Positions 17,376 to 26,759 are shown, numbered from the stretch's first letter. The stretch: 64,000 nucleotides of DNA from Myxococcales bacterium (GCA_029863605.1 JAOTVB010000005.1:1-64000); one strand, 5' to 3'. Numbers and translations: made by a program. The notes: generated from the letters alone by a model not told the origin.

Positions 17376-18113
17376 TCAGCTCCGAAGGTGGTATTCGGTG
17401 CAGTAGAAGGTTTCGACTTTCTTCATGTCGAGAAAGCCTTTGATGTCGTTGGCGACCCGCAACATGTTCGGCACCATTTTGAGGGCGCCCCCAAAGAAGC
17501 GAGCGGGGTTCAAAAGGTCGCTCTTGGTGGGGCAAGCCTCGAGGACGATGCCATCGCAGGCGTCTGCTCCTGGTGTGATGTGCTCGCGGATCACATTGCG
17601 CTGGTAGTACCACAGGGGATGAATCTCGAGCGAGAGCGGCGTGTGGCCGCCGTGCCAACGCTCGAGGTACTCGTTGAAGTCGAGTCCGGGCTTCTTGTGC
17701 AGGACGGTCAGCAGAATCGGGCTCGGCGTCGGCTCTCCGTCTCTCCATGACTTGTCGTAAGCCACCGGATAGCTTTCTTCGACCTCGTAGCCCGAGAGCG
17801 CGCTCGCGGCACCGGACAGGGCCTCAGTGAAGCGCGCGGGATCACCTTGCTCGTCGTGGATGCAAAAAACCGCCGTGGGCCCGGTTTTGAACGGAAAGAG
17901 CGCGACCTTCGGCGGCGGCGCTTCGGTCAAGGTGAGCGACAGCTTCGAAGGGCTCAGGTCCAACAGCCGGTTGCTGACCTCCCCGCGCATCCGGTCGGCA
18001 AAAGCCGCGTGGCTTTCGCCCTTCCCACGAAGGACGTAAATCCATTTCCGGGCAGTCATTCGGCGGTTGTAGTCTTCATCCGTAGCGGGGGCAACGGGCT
18101 GCCCGTCGACCAT
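17376..18113 (-). CDS. EthD-domain protein
   Basis: 245 aa from the ATG at 18113; a second ATG at 18059 gives a version beginning MTARKWIYVL and is equally possible. The C-terminal half has an EthD-type ferredoxin-like domain (LLTVLHKKPGLDFNEYLERWHGGHTPL, near 136, followed by a WYYQRNV). The N-terminal half (KWIYVLRGKGESHAAFADR) may be a second, degenerate copy of the same dimeric alpha+beta fold. EthD-like proteins bind small hydrophobic molecules and often accompany degradation or CoA-thioester pathways. Here the gene is directly upstream of the enoyl-CoA hydratase gene. The actual substrate is unknown. Confidence 0.75.
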   Translation of the reverse strand: MVDGQPVAPATDEDYNRRMTARKWIYVLRGKGESHAAFADRMRGEVSNRLLDLSPSKLSLTLTEAPPPKVALFPFKTGPTAVFCIHDEQGDPARFTEALSGAASALSGYEVEESYPVAYDKSWRDGEPTPSPILLTVLHKKPGLDFNEYLERWHGGHTPLSLEIHPLWYYQRNVIREHITPGADACDGIVLEACPTKSDLLNPARFFGGALKMVPNMLRVANDIKGFLDMKKVETFYCTEYHLRS

Positions 18114-18172
18114 TTCGATCGGCGCTTGAGCCTCGCGCTCTTCCGGTCTAGCCTCGCCTTCCGGAGGTTTTC

Positions 18173-20254
18173 ATGAAGCGCACTTGGCTTATCCCGGCAC
18201 TCGCGGTTTTCTTCTTTGGCTGTAGCGAAACCAGTGACCCGGACGGCACTGGGGGCGCCGGAGGTGGCGGCGGTACCGGCGGCATTGCCCCAATCACCTA
18301 TCCACTCCTCGATTGCGACCCGCTGGTCCCAGATTTCTGCGGCTACCCGTTCCCCTCGAACGTCTACACAATTGAGGACTCGAGCACACCGACAGGCCGC
18401 CGCGTGTCGTTTGGGAGCGGGCTCATGCTCGGAAACGACCCAGCGCCCTGGAACAAGAGCGATGGCTTCTCCGCGGGGTCGCCGGTCATGACCTACCTGC
18501 CTGGCATCGCGCTTGGGCAGTTCGGCGGTCCCGAGAACATCGACGAGTCGCTGTCGGACACCTCGCCAAGCATTCTGCTCAATGCCGAGAGCGGCGAGCT
18601 CGTTCCGCATTTTGCCGAGATCGACATCCGCGCCCCGACTGCAGAGCAGCGCTCTACGATGATTCGGCCGGTGGTGCGCCTCCAAGACAACACTCGATAC
18701 ATCGTCGCCTTCCGCGGTCTGCGCAACGAAGCTGACGAGCCCATCGAGCCATCGGAGGGCTTCGTCGCCCTTCGCGACGGCACCTCGAGCGCCGATGATT
18801 CGATCGAAGCTCGACGGGCGCTCTACGACGATATCTTTACTCGCCTTGCCGATGAGGGCTGGGACCGAAGCGAGATCCAGATCGCCTGGGATTTCAACAC
18901 CGCAAGTGATGCCAACAACACGGCCTGGCTCGTCCACATGCGCGATACGGCGTTCGCGCTCGTAGAAAGCGGGATCGAATACACGATCGACACGGTGGAG
19001 ACAGAGTTTCCCGGCGACGAACCCAGACAAGTTGCGCTTCGCGAGAACATCGCGTTTCGGATCTTTGGGACGTTCCGGGCTCCGCTCTTCATGACCTCCG
19101 CGGGCGCTGGGTCGGTGTTAGTCTTTGGCGACGATGGGCTTCCCGCCATCAATGAGGCCACGCCCTGGGCGGATGTGCCTTTCGAGGTCATGATCCCGAA
19201 GAGCGCAACCGCCCAAAGCCCGGCAGCGATCATCGAGTATGGCCACGGGCTCCTCGGCGAGAAGGAACAGATTCACTCACCGGGCGATGGTCATTTCTCG
19301 ACCTTCATGAACGAGTACAACTACGCGTTCTGCGCCACGGATCTGATTGGAATGTCCGACTCCGACTTCGAGACCATTGGGCTCACGCTCGCCGGTGGGA
19401 ACATCTCGAACCTGCAAACGATGTTCGATCGGCTGCACCAGGGGTTTCTCAACTACGTGCTCCTGATGCGCATGATGAAGACCCAGTTTGCCAACGATCC
19501 AACCTACGGTCCGTACATCAAGGGAGACGAGGCCTATTACTACGGCATCAGTCAGGGCGGCATCATGGGCTCGGTGTTCATGGCGTTGAGTCCCGACGTC
19601 GAGCGCGGTGCGCTTGGGGTGATGGGACAGCCGTACAGCATGCTCCTGTTCCGGAGCGTCGACTTCAACCAGTTCCTCGATGTCATCAAGATGACGTACA
19701 CCGATTTTCGCGAGCAGCAGTTCGTCGTATCGTTGTTTCAGATGCTCTGGGACCGGGTCGAGCCCAATGGCTACACCCACCACATCCGCGAGAACCCACT
19801 GCCCGCCACGAACACCAAGGAGGTGTTGACCCGGGTTGCCATCGGCGATCACCAGGTCACGACCTACGCGGGGCACATCATGGCTAGGACGCTCAATGCG
19901 CCCCACCTGACGACGGGCCTTCGCGAAATCTGGGGGCTCACGCCAGTGACATCGACCACGAGCGGCAGCTTCTACACCGAGTACGACTTTGGCGTCCCCG
20001 GGGAGCCGCTCTGCAATGTGCCGATGTCGCTCTGCGAGGACCCACACGAGTACCCCCGCCGGCGCGAGGCGGCCCGCAAGCAACTCGACGAGTTCCTTCG
20101 GAATGGCACCGGAACCAATCACTGCGCTCCGGGCGATGCAGATGTGCACCAGGCAACTGGCGCGGGTGTGTGCAGCTACCCAAGCTTGAGCGGCTGCACC
20201 ATGGGCGAAACCCCAGAGGACACACAGGCTCTCTGCACGCCCGGGTCTCAGTGA
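18173..20254 (+). CDS. Large alpha/beta-hydrolase-like lipoprotein
   Basis: 693 aa with a strong ribosome site (CCGGAGG, 18161-18167). The lipoprotein signal ends at VFFFGCSET (Cys about residue 17), followed by a Gly-rich linker. Within the long mature part an alpha/beta hydrolase core is visible: PAAIIEYGHGLLGEKEQ (near 344, oxyanion region) and EAYYYGISQGGIMGSVFMAL (near 462, nucleophile Ser in G-I-S-Q-G-G). The N-terminal 300 residues have no recognised domain. The C-terminus holds several cysteines, suggesting disulfides and an extracytoplasmic location. Probably a surface esterase or lipase; the substrate is unknown. It is divergent from the EthD gene. Confidence 0.7.
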   Translation: MKRTWLIPALAVFFFGCSETSDPDGTGGAGGGGGTGGIAPITYPLLDCDPLVPDFCGYPFPSNVYTIEDSSTPTGRRVSFGSGLMLGNDPAPWNKSDGFSAGSPVMTYLPGIALGQFGGPENIDESLSDTSPSILLNAESGELVPHFAEIDIRAPTAEQRSTMIRPVVRLQDNTRYIVAFRGLRNEADEPIEPSEGFVALRDGTSSADDSIEARRALYDDIFTRLADEGWDRSEIQIAWDFNTASDANNTAWLVHMRDTAFALVESGIEYTIDTVETEFPGDEPRQVALRENIAFRIFGTFRAPLFMTSAGAGSVLVFGDDGLPAINEATPWADVPFEVMIPKSATAQSPAAIIEYGHGLLGEKEQIHSPGDGHFSTFMNEYNYAFCATDLIGMSDSDFETIGLTLAGGNISNLQTMFDRLHQGFLNYVLLMRMMKTQFANDPTYGPYIKGDEAYYYGISQGGIMGSVFMALSPDVERGALGVMGQPYSMLLFRSVDFNQFLDVIKMTYTDFREQQFVVSLFQMLWDRVEPNGYTHHIRENPLPATNTKEVLTRVAIGDHQVTTYAGHIMARTLNAPHLTTGLREIWGLTPVTSTTSGSFYTEYDFGVPGEPLCNVPMSLCEDPHEYPRRREAARKQLDEFLRNGTGTNHCAPGDADVHQATGAGVCSYPSLSGCTMGETPEDTQALCTPGSQ

Positions 20255-20278
20255 CCGAACTGCCCGGGTTTTAGCCGT

Positions 20279-21166
20279 TCACGAGCCCCTGGGGAACCAT
20301 GGGACCAGCCCGCTCACTCGCTTCATGTGCTCGGCGTACTCGGGGCGTCGTTCGCAGCTGCGTCGGTCCATCCATGGGATCGACACCGTGACGAACATGA
20401 AAGTCATCGCGATCGGGCCGGCGATCGTCCAGTAGTTGGTCGGATCGGCGGCAAGGCCGAAGAGATACAAGCCCCACCAAAACGAGATCTCGCCGAAGTA
20501 GTTGGGGTGGCGCGAGTACTTCCAAAGCCCGGTCTCGAGGATCTCGCCTGGCTTCTTCACCTTCGCAAACGCCACCAGTTGTTGGTCGGCCACCATTTCG
20601 ATGCTGATCGCCCCCGCGGTGATGACCAGCGCAACCACATCGAGCCACGAAAGCGGCTGGGTGCCGACGACGAGCGCGACCCAGGCGCCCGACAGCCCGA
20701 GAAACACTTGCGCCGTCGGGAAGAGATGAATCCCGAAGAGGTCGCTGAAGAACCAAAGCTTCCCCGTCTTCTCCTTCATGATTTCGTAGCGCCAGTCGCT
20801 GTGGTGAAGCCCGGGCCAGCTCCGAGCCCAGTTGTAGGTGAGCCGCACGCCCCACCAGGTCACCAAGAACAGGACCGCACCCGCGCGAATCGGCTGGATG
20901 CCAATTTCGGCGTGAAAGGCCCAGTAGAATACGATCACGACCGGGGCGACCGACCAATACGCGTCGTACATGCTCGAGCACTTGAGACCGCGCGAAAAGG
21001 CGAAAATGACTAGCGTCGCGGCCACGTCGGCGATCGCCACGGTCCACAACGGAGACACGTCCTTCGGCACCAAGGCGACGGTGATCCACGCCACGACGAA
21101 GGCCGCAGCGTAGCCACCGGCCACCCAACCAAACGACGCTTGGCGGCTCCAGCGCGGCGCGGTCAT
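20279..21166 (-). CDS. DUF1295 / steroid-5-alpha-reductase-like membrane protein
   Basis: 295 aa with six to seven hydrophobic segments. The C-terminal part has GLWKYSRHPNYFGEISFWWGLYLFG, the signature of the DUF1295 and isoprenylcysteine methyltransferase-like group, and earlier GVRLTYNWARSWPG, with paired His/Asp residues. Members bind NAD(P)H or SAM and act on lipids or isoprenoids at the membrane; no activity is established for this branch. The gene lies 10 bases upstream of neither operon partner's start but directly after sodB on the same strand, so the two may be cotranscribed. The function is unassigned. Confidence 0.85.
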   Translation of the reverse strand: MTAPRWSRQASFGWVAGGYAAAFVVAWITVALVPKDVSPLWTVAIADVAATLVIFAFSRGLKCSSMYDAYWSVAPVVIVFYWAFHAEIGIQPIRAGAVLFLVTWWGVRLTYNWARSWPGLHHSDWRYEIMKEKTGKLWFFSDLFGIHLFPTAQVFLGLSGAWVALVVGTQPLSWLDVVALVITAGAISIEMVADQQLVAFAKVKKPGEILETGLWKYSRHPNYFGEISFWWGLYLFGLAADPTNYWTIAGPIAMTFMFVTVSIPWMDRRSCERRPEYAEHMKRVSGLVPWFPRGS

Positions 21167-21176
21167 GTAACCGGCC

Positions 21177-21755
21177 TCAGCCGCTCAGGTTCTGATTCGC
21201 GAAGTCCCAGTTGATCAGCGAATCGAGGAACACTTTGATGTAGTCGGGACGCGCGTTGCGGTAGTCGATGTAATACGCGTGCTCCCAAACGTCGATTGTG
21301 AGAAGCGGCTTGGCGCTCGACGTGATTGGCGTCTCGGCGTCTTTGGTCTTCTGGACGACGAGCTTGTCGCCCTCGGCCACGAGCCAGGCCCAGCCGGAGC
21401 CGAACTGGGTCGCCGCAGCGTTCGAGAACTCCTCGCGGAACTTGTCGTAGCTACCGAAGCTGCCGTTGATCGCGTCCGCGATTGCACCGCTCGGCGGGCC
21501 GCCCCCGCCGGGCGCCATGCTGTTCCAGTAAAAGGTGTGGTTCCAGACCTGAGCCGCGTTGTTGAAGGTCGCCCCACCGGCGCGGATGATGTCCACCAGG
21601 GACTTGCTCGCAAGGTCGGTACCTTCGATCGCCGCGTTCAGCTTCTTGACATAGCCCGCGTGGTGTTTGCCGTAGTGGTACTCGATCGTCTCGGCGCTGA
21701 TGTGCGGCGCCAGCGCATCTTGGGCCCACGGAAGGGCGGGCAGTTCGATCGCCAT
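21177..21755 (-). CDS. sodB: Fe-type superoxide dismutase
   Basis: 192 aa, the standard length. The metal-binding histidines and aspartate are in EYHYGKHHAGYV (His about 27), WNHTFYW (His about 74) and DVWEHAYYIDY (Asp and His about 158-162). The segment AATQFGSGWAWLV and the overall close match to E. coli SodB point to iron rather than manganese. It dismutes superoxide to oxygen and hydrogen peroxide in the cytoplasm. A good ribosome site (GGGAG) lies upstream of the ATG at 21755. The DUF1295 gene follows 10 bases downstream. The enzyme fits with rubrerythrin and ergothioneine genes elsewhere in the window as an oxidative-stress set. Confidence 0.97.
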   Translation of the reverse strand: MAIELPALPWAQDALAPHISAETIEYHYGKHHAGYVKKLNAAIEGTDLASKSLVDIIRAGGATFNNAAQVWNHTFYWNSMAPGGGGPPSGAIADAINGSFGSYDKFREEFSNAAATQFGSGWAWLVAEGDKLVVQKTKDAETPITSSAKPLLTIDVWEHAYYIDYRNARPDYIKVFLDSLINWDFANQNLSG

Positions 21756-21862
21756 GTCTATCTCCCTCGTCGCTTGGGGGCTGTCTCCTCAGCCCAGGGG
21801 CCTGTTCTACGGTCCCCGTGATCGTTGATCAACCCCTAATGCTTCATGCCTCGATGTTCAGG

Positions 21863-23482
21863 CTAAGCTGGAGCGAGCGGGGGCGTGTCCTCGTTGTCCG
21901 TCTCGGGTCCGCTCATCGGAATGAGCTTGGCTTCGCCGTCCTGGACGGCCCACGCAGCGCCAAAGAACTGCTCGCCTTCCTCGAGGGCCACGCCCTCAAC
22001 GAAAAACCAATCCGCTTGGGCTTTGTCCGCTTGAAGGTCAAGGACTAGGTACCCGCGGTTGAGATCCTCATCGAGGTACTGGATGTGCGGGCTGGCGCGC
22101 TTGAACGCTGCAGCGACGCCGCCGAGCTCAAAGGGTGAGGTAATCCCGGGGGCGACGAATTCGACTGCCACCGCGCCGTCTTGGGTTTCCGAATCGTAAC
22201 TTCCATCGCCGACAGTCACATCGATCGCCCAGGAGGAATGCACATCGCCCGTAATCACCGCGACGTTGGAGATGGCGTTATCCCGCAGGAAGCTCATCAG
22301 CCGTCCGCGCGAGCCGGGATAGCCGGTCCACTGGTCTTGGTTTGCAACGAGGTCCGGGCCCAAGTTCCAGATACCCATGACTACTTGGTTGCCGAGGACT
22401 TTCCATTTGGCGGTGCTGTTCGAGAGCTCCTGCTGGAGCCAGGCCTCTTGCTCGGAGCCGAGGATGTCGTCGGGGAGCGAAGGATCATCGGGCGGGTACG
22501 CGGCTGCTGTAGACTGTTCCTCCCGGCCCTCGATGCGGGTGTCGAGCATGATGATGTCGGCGAGGTCCCCGTACTTCAACGTTCGGTAAAGTCGCCGGTT
22601 CGCATTTTCGCGAATGGGGATCCACTCGAAGAAGGCTTGACGCGCAGCGGCGATCCGGACTTCCCAAGGCCCCTCGTTGTCCGGCGGGTCCGGGTTGTGG
22701 TTCTCGGCGCCCCCCATCCACGAGTTGTTGGCCGACTCGTGGTCATCCCAAACCACGATGAACGGCTGCTGACGATGTAGCTCTCGGAGGTCTTCATCGC
22801 GCCGATACTGGCTGAAGCGCATTCGGTAGTCTTCGAGCGTGACGGTCTCGGTCGGCGGCTCGAGCATCCGAAGTTGTTCCTCGGGCTCCGGGAAGGTTCC
22901 GTTGCCGTACTCGTAGAAGTAGTCGCCGAGATGAATCACCGCGTCGAGATCGGCGCGCGCCGCCATGTGGCGATAGGCATGGAAATACCCGAAGCCGTAG
23001 TTCGAACAGGAGCACACCCCAAAGCGAAGTCGGCTCGCCTGATCGCCCATGGGTGCAAGCCGCGTCCGCCCGACCGGGCTTTGTCTCCCCTGCGCGAAGA
23101 AGCGGTAGTAGTATTCACGGCCCCAGATGAGACCCGCGACATCGACTTTGACGGTGTAGTCCACCGACGCATCGGTGGTCTGCGTTCCCTGAGCGGTACG
23201 CTCGGTGAATTCCGGGTCGAGAGACATCTCCCACCAGACTTCGATCTCGCCGTCGGCCTCCGGACTAACCCGCGTCCAGATGATGACGCCGTCGGGCAAC
23301 GGGTCGCCGCTGGCCACACCGTGCTCGAACATCGTCGCGGGGCCGGGCGTGCCGGTAAACTCGTACTCGGGGAGCTCGGGAAGAGGCGGAAGGCCGCTGT
23401 CATCGCCGCAACTGCTCACCAACAGGGGGGTCAGGCCGGCTGCCCCCATCCCCTTGATCACGTCTCTACGACTGAATTTCAT
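21863..23482 (-). CDS. phoD: Alkaline phosphatase D (PhoD) family protein with Tat signal
   Basis: 539 aa from the ATG at 23482, chosen because it starts a Tat signal MKFSRRDVIKGMG and has an AGAGGA-type ribosome site just upstream. The signal ends with LLVSSCGDD, a lipobox, so the protein is probably a Tat-exported lipoprotein. The catalytic part has a PhoD N-terminal beta domain (FEHGVASGDPLPDGVIIWTR) and metal-binding motifs VIHLGDYFYEYG, VVWDDHESANNS and AVITGDVHSSWA. It would cleave phosphomono- or diesters at the cell surface using calcium and iron. It is divergent from phoX with 152 bases between, containing a perfect dyad. No other phosphate genes are nearby. Confidence 0.92.
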   Translation of the reverse strand: MKFSRRDVIKGMGAAGLTPLLVSSCGDDSGLPPLPELPEYEFTGTPGPATMFEHGVASGDPLPDGVIIWTRVSPEADGEIEVWWEMSLDPEFTERTAQGTQTTDASVDYTVKVDVAGLIWGREYYYRFFAQGRQSPVGRTRLAPMGDQASRLRFGVCSCSNYGFGYFHAYRHMAARADLDAVIHLGDYFYEYGNGTFPEPEEQLRMLEPPTETVTLEDYRMRFSQYRRDEDLRELHRQQPFIVVWDDHESANNSWMGGAENHNPDPPDNEGPWEVRIAAARQAFFEWIPIRENANRRLYRTLKYGDLADIIMLDTRIEGREEQSTAAAYPPDDPSLPDDILGSEQEAWLQQELSNSTAKWKVLGNQVVMGIWNLGPDLVANQDQWTGYPGSRGRLMSFLRDNAISNVAVITGDVHSSWAIDVTVGDGSYDSETQDGAVAVEFVAPGITSPFELGGVAAAFKRASPHIQYLDEDLNRGYLVLDLQADKAQADWFFVEGVALEEGEQFFGAAWAVQDGEAKLIPMSGPETDNEDTPPLAPA

Positions 23483-23571
23483 CGTTCCTCTTCCAGGCCG
23501 TTTCAGGGCGTTTCTCGCATACCAATGCCGGTTCCACGGTGACGGTGCTGTGACACCGATTGCGAACCGGT

Positions 23572-23591
23572 GAGGGAGACTATTCTCCCTC
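23572..23591. promoter_or_regulatory. Perfect 8-4-8 dyad in the phoD-phoX intergenic region
   Basis: GAGGGAGA, four bases, TCTCCCTC: a perfect 20-bp inverted repeat, 43 bases before the phoX ATG and 89 bases before the phoD start codon. Its symmetry, position and lack of a following T tract suggest an operator for a dimeric regulator or a leader hairpin on the phoX side. It does not look like the enterobacterial pho box. Confidence 0.5.
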
Positions 23592-23634
23592 GGCAAAAAG
23601 TGCTACCGAATGGTTGAGAGGCTGAGCGAGTTTC

Positions 23635-24840
23635 ATGTCGACCCACAAACCAGCAGCGATTCTCGATCCGACGCGCCGTCGGTTTCTCCAGAAGAGCTTT
23701 GTCGGCATGGGCTGGGTGCTGTCAGGCGGTGTGTTGACCCGCTGCGGCGGCAGCGAGGCGGTCTCCGTGAGCAACATCGGGGCGCTTGGGCCTTTGCAGG
23801 ACCCCGACGAGAACGGCATTCGACTTCCGGAGGGCTTTACGAGCCGGGTCATCGCACGCTCTAGCGAGCTGGTCGGAGCCTCGGGACACCGGTGGCACCC
23901 CGCCCCCGATGGCGGCGCCGTCTTCACGACCGAGGATGGAGGATGGATCTACGTGTCCAACGCCGAGGTGCCCGCCGAGATCGGCGGCGGGGCGAGCGCC
24001 GTTCGGTTCTCCGCAGATGGCGAGATCGTCGATGCGTACTCGATTCTCAGCGGGACGAGCATCAACTGCGCCGGCGGTCCGACACCTTGGGGCACCTGGC
24101 TCTCCTGCGAGGAGAAGGACGACGGACGCGTCTGGGAGTGCGACCCGCTGGGGAACACCGCCGCGGCCGTGCGACCCGCACTCGGGGTATTCCAGCACGA
24201 GGCGGTCGCCATCGACCTCGACGGCCAAGTCGCCTACCTGACCGAAGACGTGGGTGACGGCGGCTTCTATCGGTTCTTGGCGGATGCAAATGCTGACCTA
24301 ACCGCCGGGGAGCTACAGATTGCGGAAGTGGTCGGCGAAGGCCCCGAGGGCATCATCGAATGGCGAACGGTGCCCGACCCTTCGGCCAGCTCCACACCGA
24401 CGCGCCGACAAGTCTCTTCGAGCACTGCTTTCGACGGCGGCGAGGGGATTTGGTACTACGGCGGCATCGTCTACTTCTCGACCAAAGGCGACAACCGGAT
24501 TTGGGCTCACGAGACACGCAGCTCCGCTCTTTCGATCCTCTACGACGCCGCAACTTCGAGCACGCCGATCCTGACCGGCGTCGACAACGTCACGGTGTCG
24601 CCGGCCGGCGATGTGCTGGTGGCGGAGGACGGCGGCAACATGGAAATCGTCGCGATCGCCGCCGACGGCGCGATAGCTCCTCTCCTTCAGGTGACCGGAC
24701 AGGACGAGTCCGAGATTACCGGCCCTGCGTTCGGACCCTCCCTCGACAGGCTCTACTTCAGCTCTCAGCGCGGGACCTTGGGGTTCATCACGGGCGTCGA
24801 CGGGGTCACCTACGAGGTGAGCGGTCCGTTCTTCAGCTGA
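23635..24840 (+). CDS. phoX: PhoX/DUF839 family phosphatase with Tat signal
   Basis: 401 aa. The N-terminus contains the twin-arginine motif TRRRFLQKSFVGMGWV and a hydrophobic stretch ending VLTRCGGSE, so the protein is exported by Tat and possibly retained. The body is the DUF839/PhoX beta-propeller type: GGSEAVSVSN near the mature start, LPEGFTSRVIARS, YVSNAEVPAEIGGGASAVRF, CAGGPTPWGTWLSCEE (about 142), GVFQHEAVAIDLDG, AYLTEDVGDGGFYRFL and TKGDNRIWAH. PhoX enzymes are calcium- and iron-dependent alkaline phosphatases. This protein is shorter than classical PhoX (about 600 aa) but has the family's core order. It is divergent from phoD, implying a shared phosphate-scavenging role. Confidence 0.82.
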   Translation: MSTHKPAAILDPTRRRFLQKSFVGMGWVLSGGVLTRCGGSEAVSVSNIGALGPLQDPDENGIRLPEGFTSRVIARSSELVGASGHRWHPAPDGGAVFTTEDGGWIYVSNAEVPAEIGGGASAVRFSADGEIVDAYSILSGTSINCAGGPTPWGTWLSCEEKDDGRVWECDPLGNTAAAVRPALGVFQHEAVAIDLDGQVAYLTEDVGDGGFYRFLADANADLTAGELQIAEVVGEGPEGIIEWRTVPDPSASSTPTRRQVSSSTAFDGGEGIWYYGGIVYFSTKGDNRIWAHETRSSALSILYDAATSSTPILTGVDNVTVSPAGDVLVAEDGGNMEIVAIAADGAIAPLLQVTGQDESEITGPAFGPSLDRLYFSSQRGTLGFITGVDGVTYEVSGPFFS

Positions 24841-24846
24841 AGCCTG

Positions 24847-26013
24847 CTAGCCGAATGTTCTAGCAAGAAGGGCAAACGTCCCCACCGCTGCGCCGGCGAA
24901 CGAGGTGACGTCGACCACGGCCGTCCCGAGGTCACGACGACGGAGCCATTGGAGCAGCGGCCACAGAGCGGCGACGATCGCGAGCTGACTGAGCTCGACC
25001 CCCACGTTGAACCCGAAGAGCGCCCCGACGAGCTGGGTGCGTGGCAGCTCTTGCTCTAAGAGAACGCTCGAGAAGCCGAGCCCGTGAACAAACCCAAAGA
25101 GGCACGCGATGACCCACCGCAGCCGTCCGGTACCGGCGAAGGTGTGAAGAAGGCCGAAGTAACAGGCCGTGAACAGAGCCAACCCCCAGAACGCGGAAAG
25201 CCCACCGGCCCACGCGCTCGCGACGAAGATGCCGAGCGCGGCCGAGATGACGAGCCTTCCCGCACGCGTGCGCTCTGCACCGGCATTTTCGAGCGCAACG
25301 ACCAAGATCGACGCCGCGATGATCGCTTCGACCGCTCTCGGGTGCGGCACGACCGCGCCGAGCGAGGCCGCAGCCAGGGTGACGCTGTGGCCGACCGTGA
25401 AGCCCGTCACCAGCACGACCACCTCGCGGAGACGGAGCGCGATGACGATCAAGAGAAAGAGAAACGCAAGGTGGTCCCAGCCTGTGAGGATGTGCTCGAC
25501 CCCGAGGCGTAGATACTCCGCGATGCCGGTTTCGTGGGCGCCTTCCGCAGAGGCGACCCGAGCCTTCGGCGAGGTGGACGAGAGGACCAAATCCATCGAT
25601 GTATTCCCAACGATCGTCGCGAGATGGACGTGGTTGGTCAGCGATCGAAAGAGGCCGCTATAAAGGGCCGTGGGCGACGCGTCACAACGAACCCGCCATT
25701 CGACCCGCATCCAGCCACGCTCTGCGGGAAGAAGGGCGCCGCTCGCCTCTATCGGCTCGCAAGGTCGATCATCGGTCTCCAGGAACAGATGATTCTGTAG
25801 ATAGCGGAACACTGTCGTCGGTTCGACCGGGGGTTCGGCGGCGTCTTGGAGACGCCGGAGCGAAGTGAGATCGAGCCAGCTGACCTTCACCTGGGCGAGC
25901 GCGCCACCGTCGAGAAGGGTCCACTTCGAGTACGAGACGCTCTTTTGATGGGCGGCGGCTCCCGAAGGAACGGCCGCCAGTCCAAGCGCAGCGATCAGCA
26001 CCCAGGCCTTCAC
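24847..26013 (-). CDS. HupE/UreJ-like membrane protein with exported N-terminal domain
   Basis: 388 aa, GTG start overlapping the stop of the previous gene (GTGA). A Sec signal (residues 1-21, ending GAAAHQ) is followed by about 145 residues outside the cytoplasm, then seven or more membrane helices. The helical part has LGVEHILTGWDHLAFLFLL (near 171), a HupE/UreJ signature with His residues for metal, then VTGFTVGHSVTLAAA and FGFVHGLGFSSVL. HupE/UreJ proteins are thought to move nickel for hydrogenase and urease, but no hydrogenase or urease gene is present here. This longer form is the last gene of a three-gene cassette with a SurA-like chaperone and a DUF3604 protein. Confidence 0.88.
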   Translation of the reverse strand: MKAWVLIAALGLAAVPSGAAAHQKSVSYSKWTLLDGGALAQVKVSWLDLTSLRRLQDAAEPPVEPTTVFRYLQNHLFLETDDRPCEPIEASGALLPAERGWMRVEWRVRCDASPTALYSGLFRSLTNHVHLATIVGNTSMDLVLSSTSPKARVASAEGAHETGIAEYLRLGVEHILTGWDHLAFLFLLIVIALRLREVVVLVTGFTVGHSVTLAAASLGAVVPHPRAVEAIIAASILVVALENAGAERTRAGRLVISAALGIFVASAWAGGLSAFWGLALFTACYFGLLHTFAGTGRLRWVIACLFGFVHGLGFSSVLLEQELPRTQLVGALFGFNVGVELSQLAIVAALWPLLQWLRRRDLGTAVVDVTSFAGAAVGTFALLARTFG

Positions 26014-26759
26014 GGCCGAACCTCGACGCGAATGTCGCTTCGCTTACGCGCGGCGTCGAGAAAATCCCGCACAGCGGCCTCGCCTCGGGCCCGAAGGTAG
26101 GCGGCCTCCACGGCCTCGCGTGCTTCTTCGAATGGAGCCACTCCACCCCGGCGACGTTCCAGGAGGGTCACGACGAGATCGCCAGACGGCGTTCCGATCG
26201 TCGAGGAGGTCCCGACCTCGAGCTCGGTAATCTCGCTGGCTGCGGTGGGGCCGAGGCGTTGCTCGATCTCTTTGGCGAGCAGAAACCCATCAGGCAATGG
26301 AATGGCCGAGCCTTCGACGTCGATGCGGTAGAGCGGATTTCGCTCGAACCGAAAGCTCTCGCTTTGATAAAACTCACGAAGCTCCGACTCGCTTGCCATC
26401 CGGGCGTCGTCCTCGGCCTGCCGCACGAGAAAGTCGATCATCGCGGTCGTGAGCTGATTTCGGATCTGTGGGTCGCGTTCGTGCAAACCGAGCTCGATCG
26501 CACGGTCGATGAGCAGCTCCTGATCGACCAATCGATCGAGGACGCGCTGCCGGTCTTCTGGGCGGAGTTTGCCGTCTTTTCGGTCGCCAGCGACCGCCGC
26601 AAGGGCCTGCTCGTAGGCCTCGTGGGAGATGGGTCGCTCGTTCACCCAGACCGCTACATCGGCGACCTGCACCGTACGATCGGGAACGCGAGCGATGTAG
26701 AACACGGCCGCAGCCGCCCCAACCAGCATCCCGCCGGCGAGCAGCCGCGGTCGCGTCAT
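26010..26759 (-). CDS. SurA/PpiD-like peptidyl-prolyl isomerase-family protein with degenerate isomerase domain
   Basis: 249 aa from the ATG at 26759, which overlaps the stop of the DUF3604 gene in ATGA. A single N-terminal membrane anchor (about residues 7-23, GGMLVGAAAAVFYIA) is followed by a SurA-N-type helical domain (VNERPISHEAYEQALAA, LDRLVDQELLIDRAIELGL). The C-terminal region lies where a parvulin domain is expected. It lacks the usual parvulin motifs, so it may be a chaperone without isomerase activity. It stands in the middle of the DUF3604 - this gene - HupE-like cassette with 4-base overlaps at both ends, so it probably helps fold or stabilise its partners outside the cytoplasm. 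Confidence 0.82.
   Translation of the reverse strand: MTRPRLLAGGMLVGAAAAVFYIARVPDRTVQVADVAVWVNERPISHEAYEQALAAVAGDRKDGKLRPEDRQRVLDRLVDQELLIDRAIELGLHERDPQIRNQLTTAMIDFLVRQAEDDARMASESELREFYQSESFRFERNPLYRIDVEGSAIPLPDGFLLAKEIEQRLGPTAASEITELEVGTSSTIGTPSGDLVVTLLERRRGGVAPFEEAREAVEAAYLRARGEAAVRDFLDAARKRSDIRVEVRP

Noticed and set aside
23540-23570. Possible pho box (CTGTGACAC-like) in the phoD-phoX gap
   Set aside because: Only one half-site resembles the consensus and the spacing is wrong for a second.
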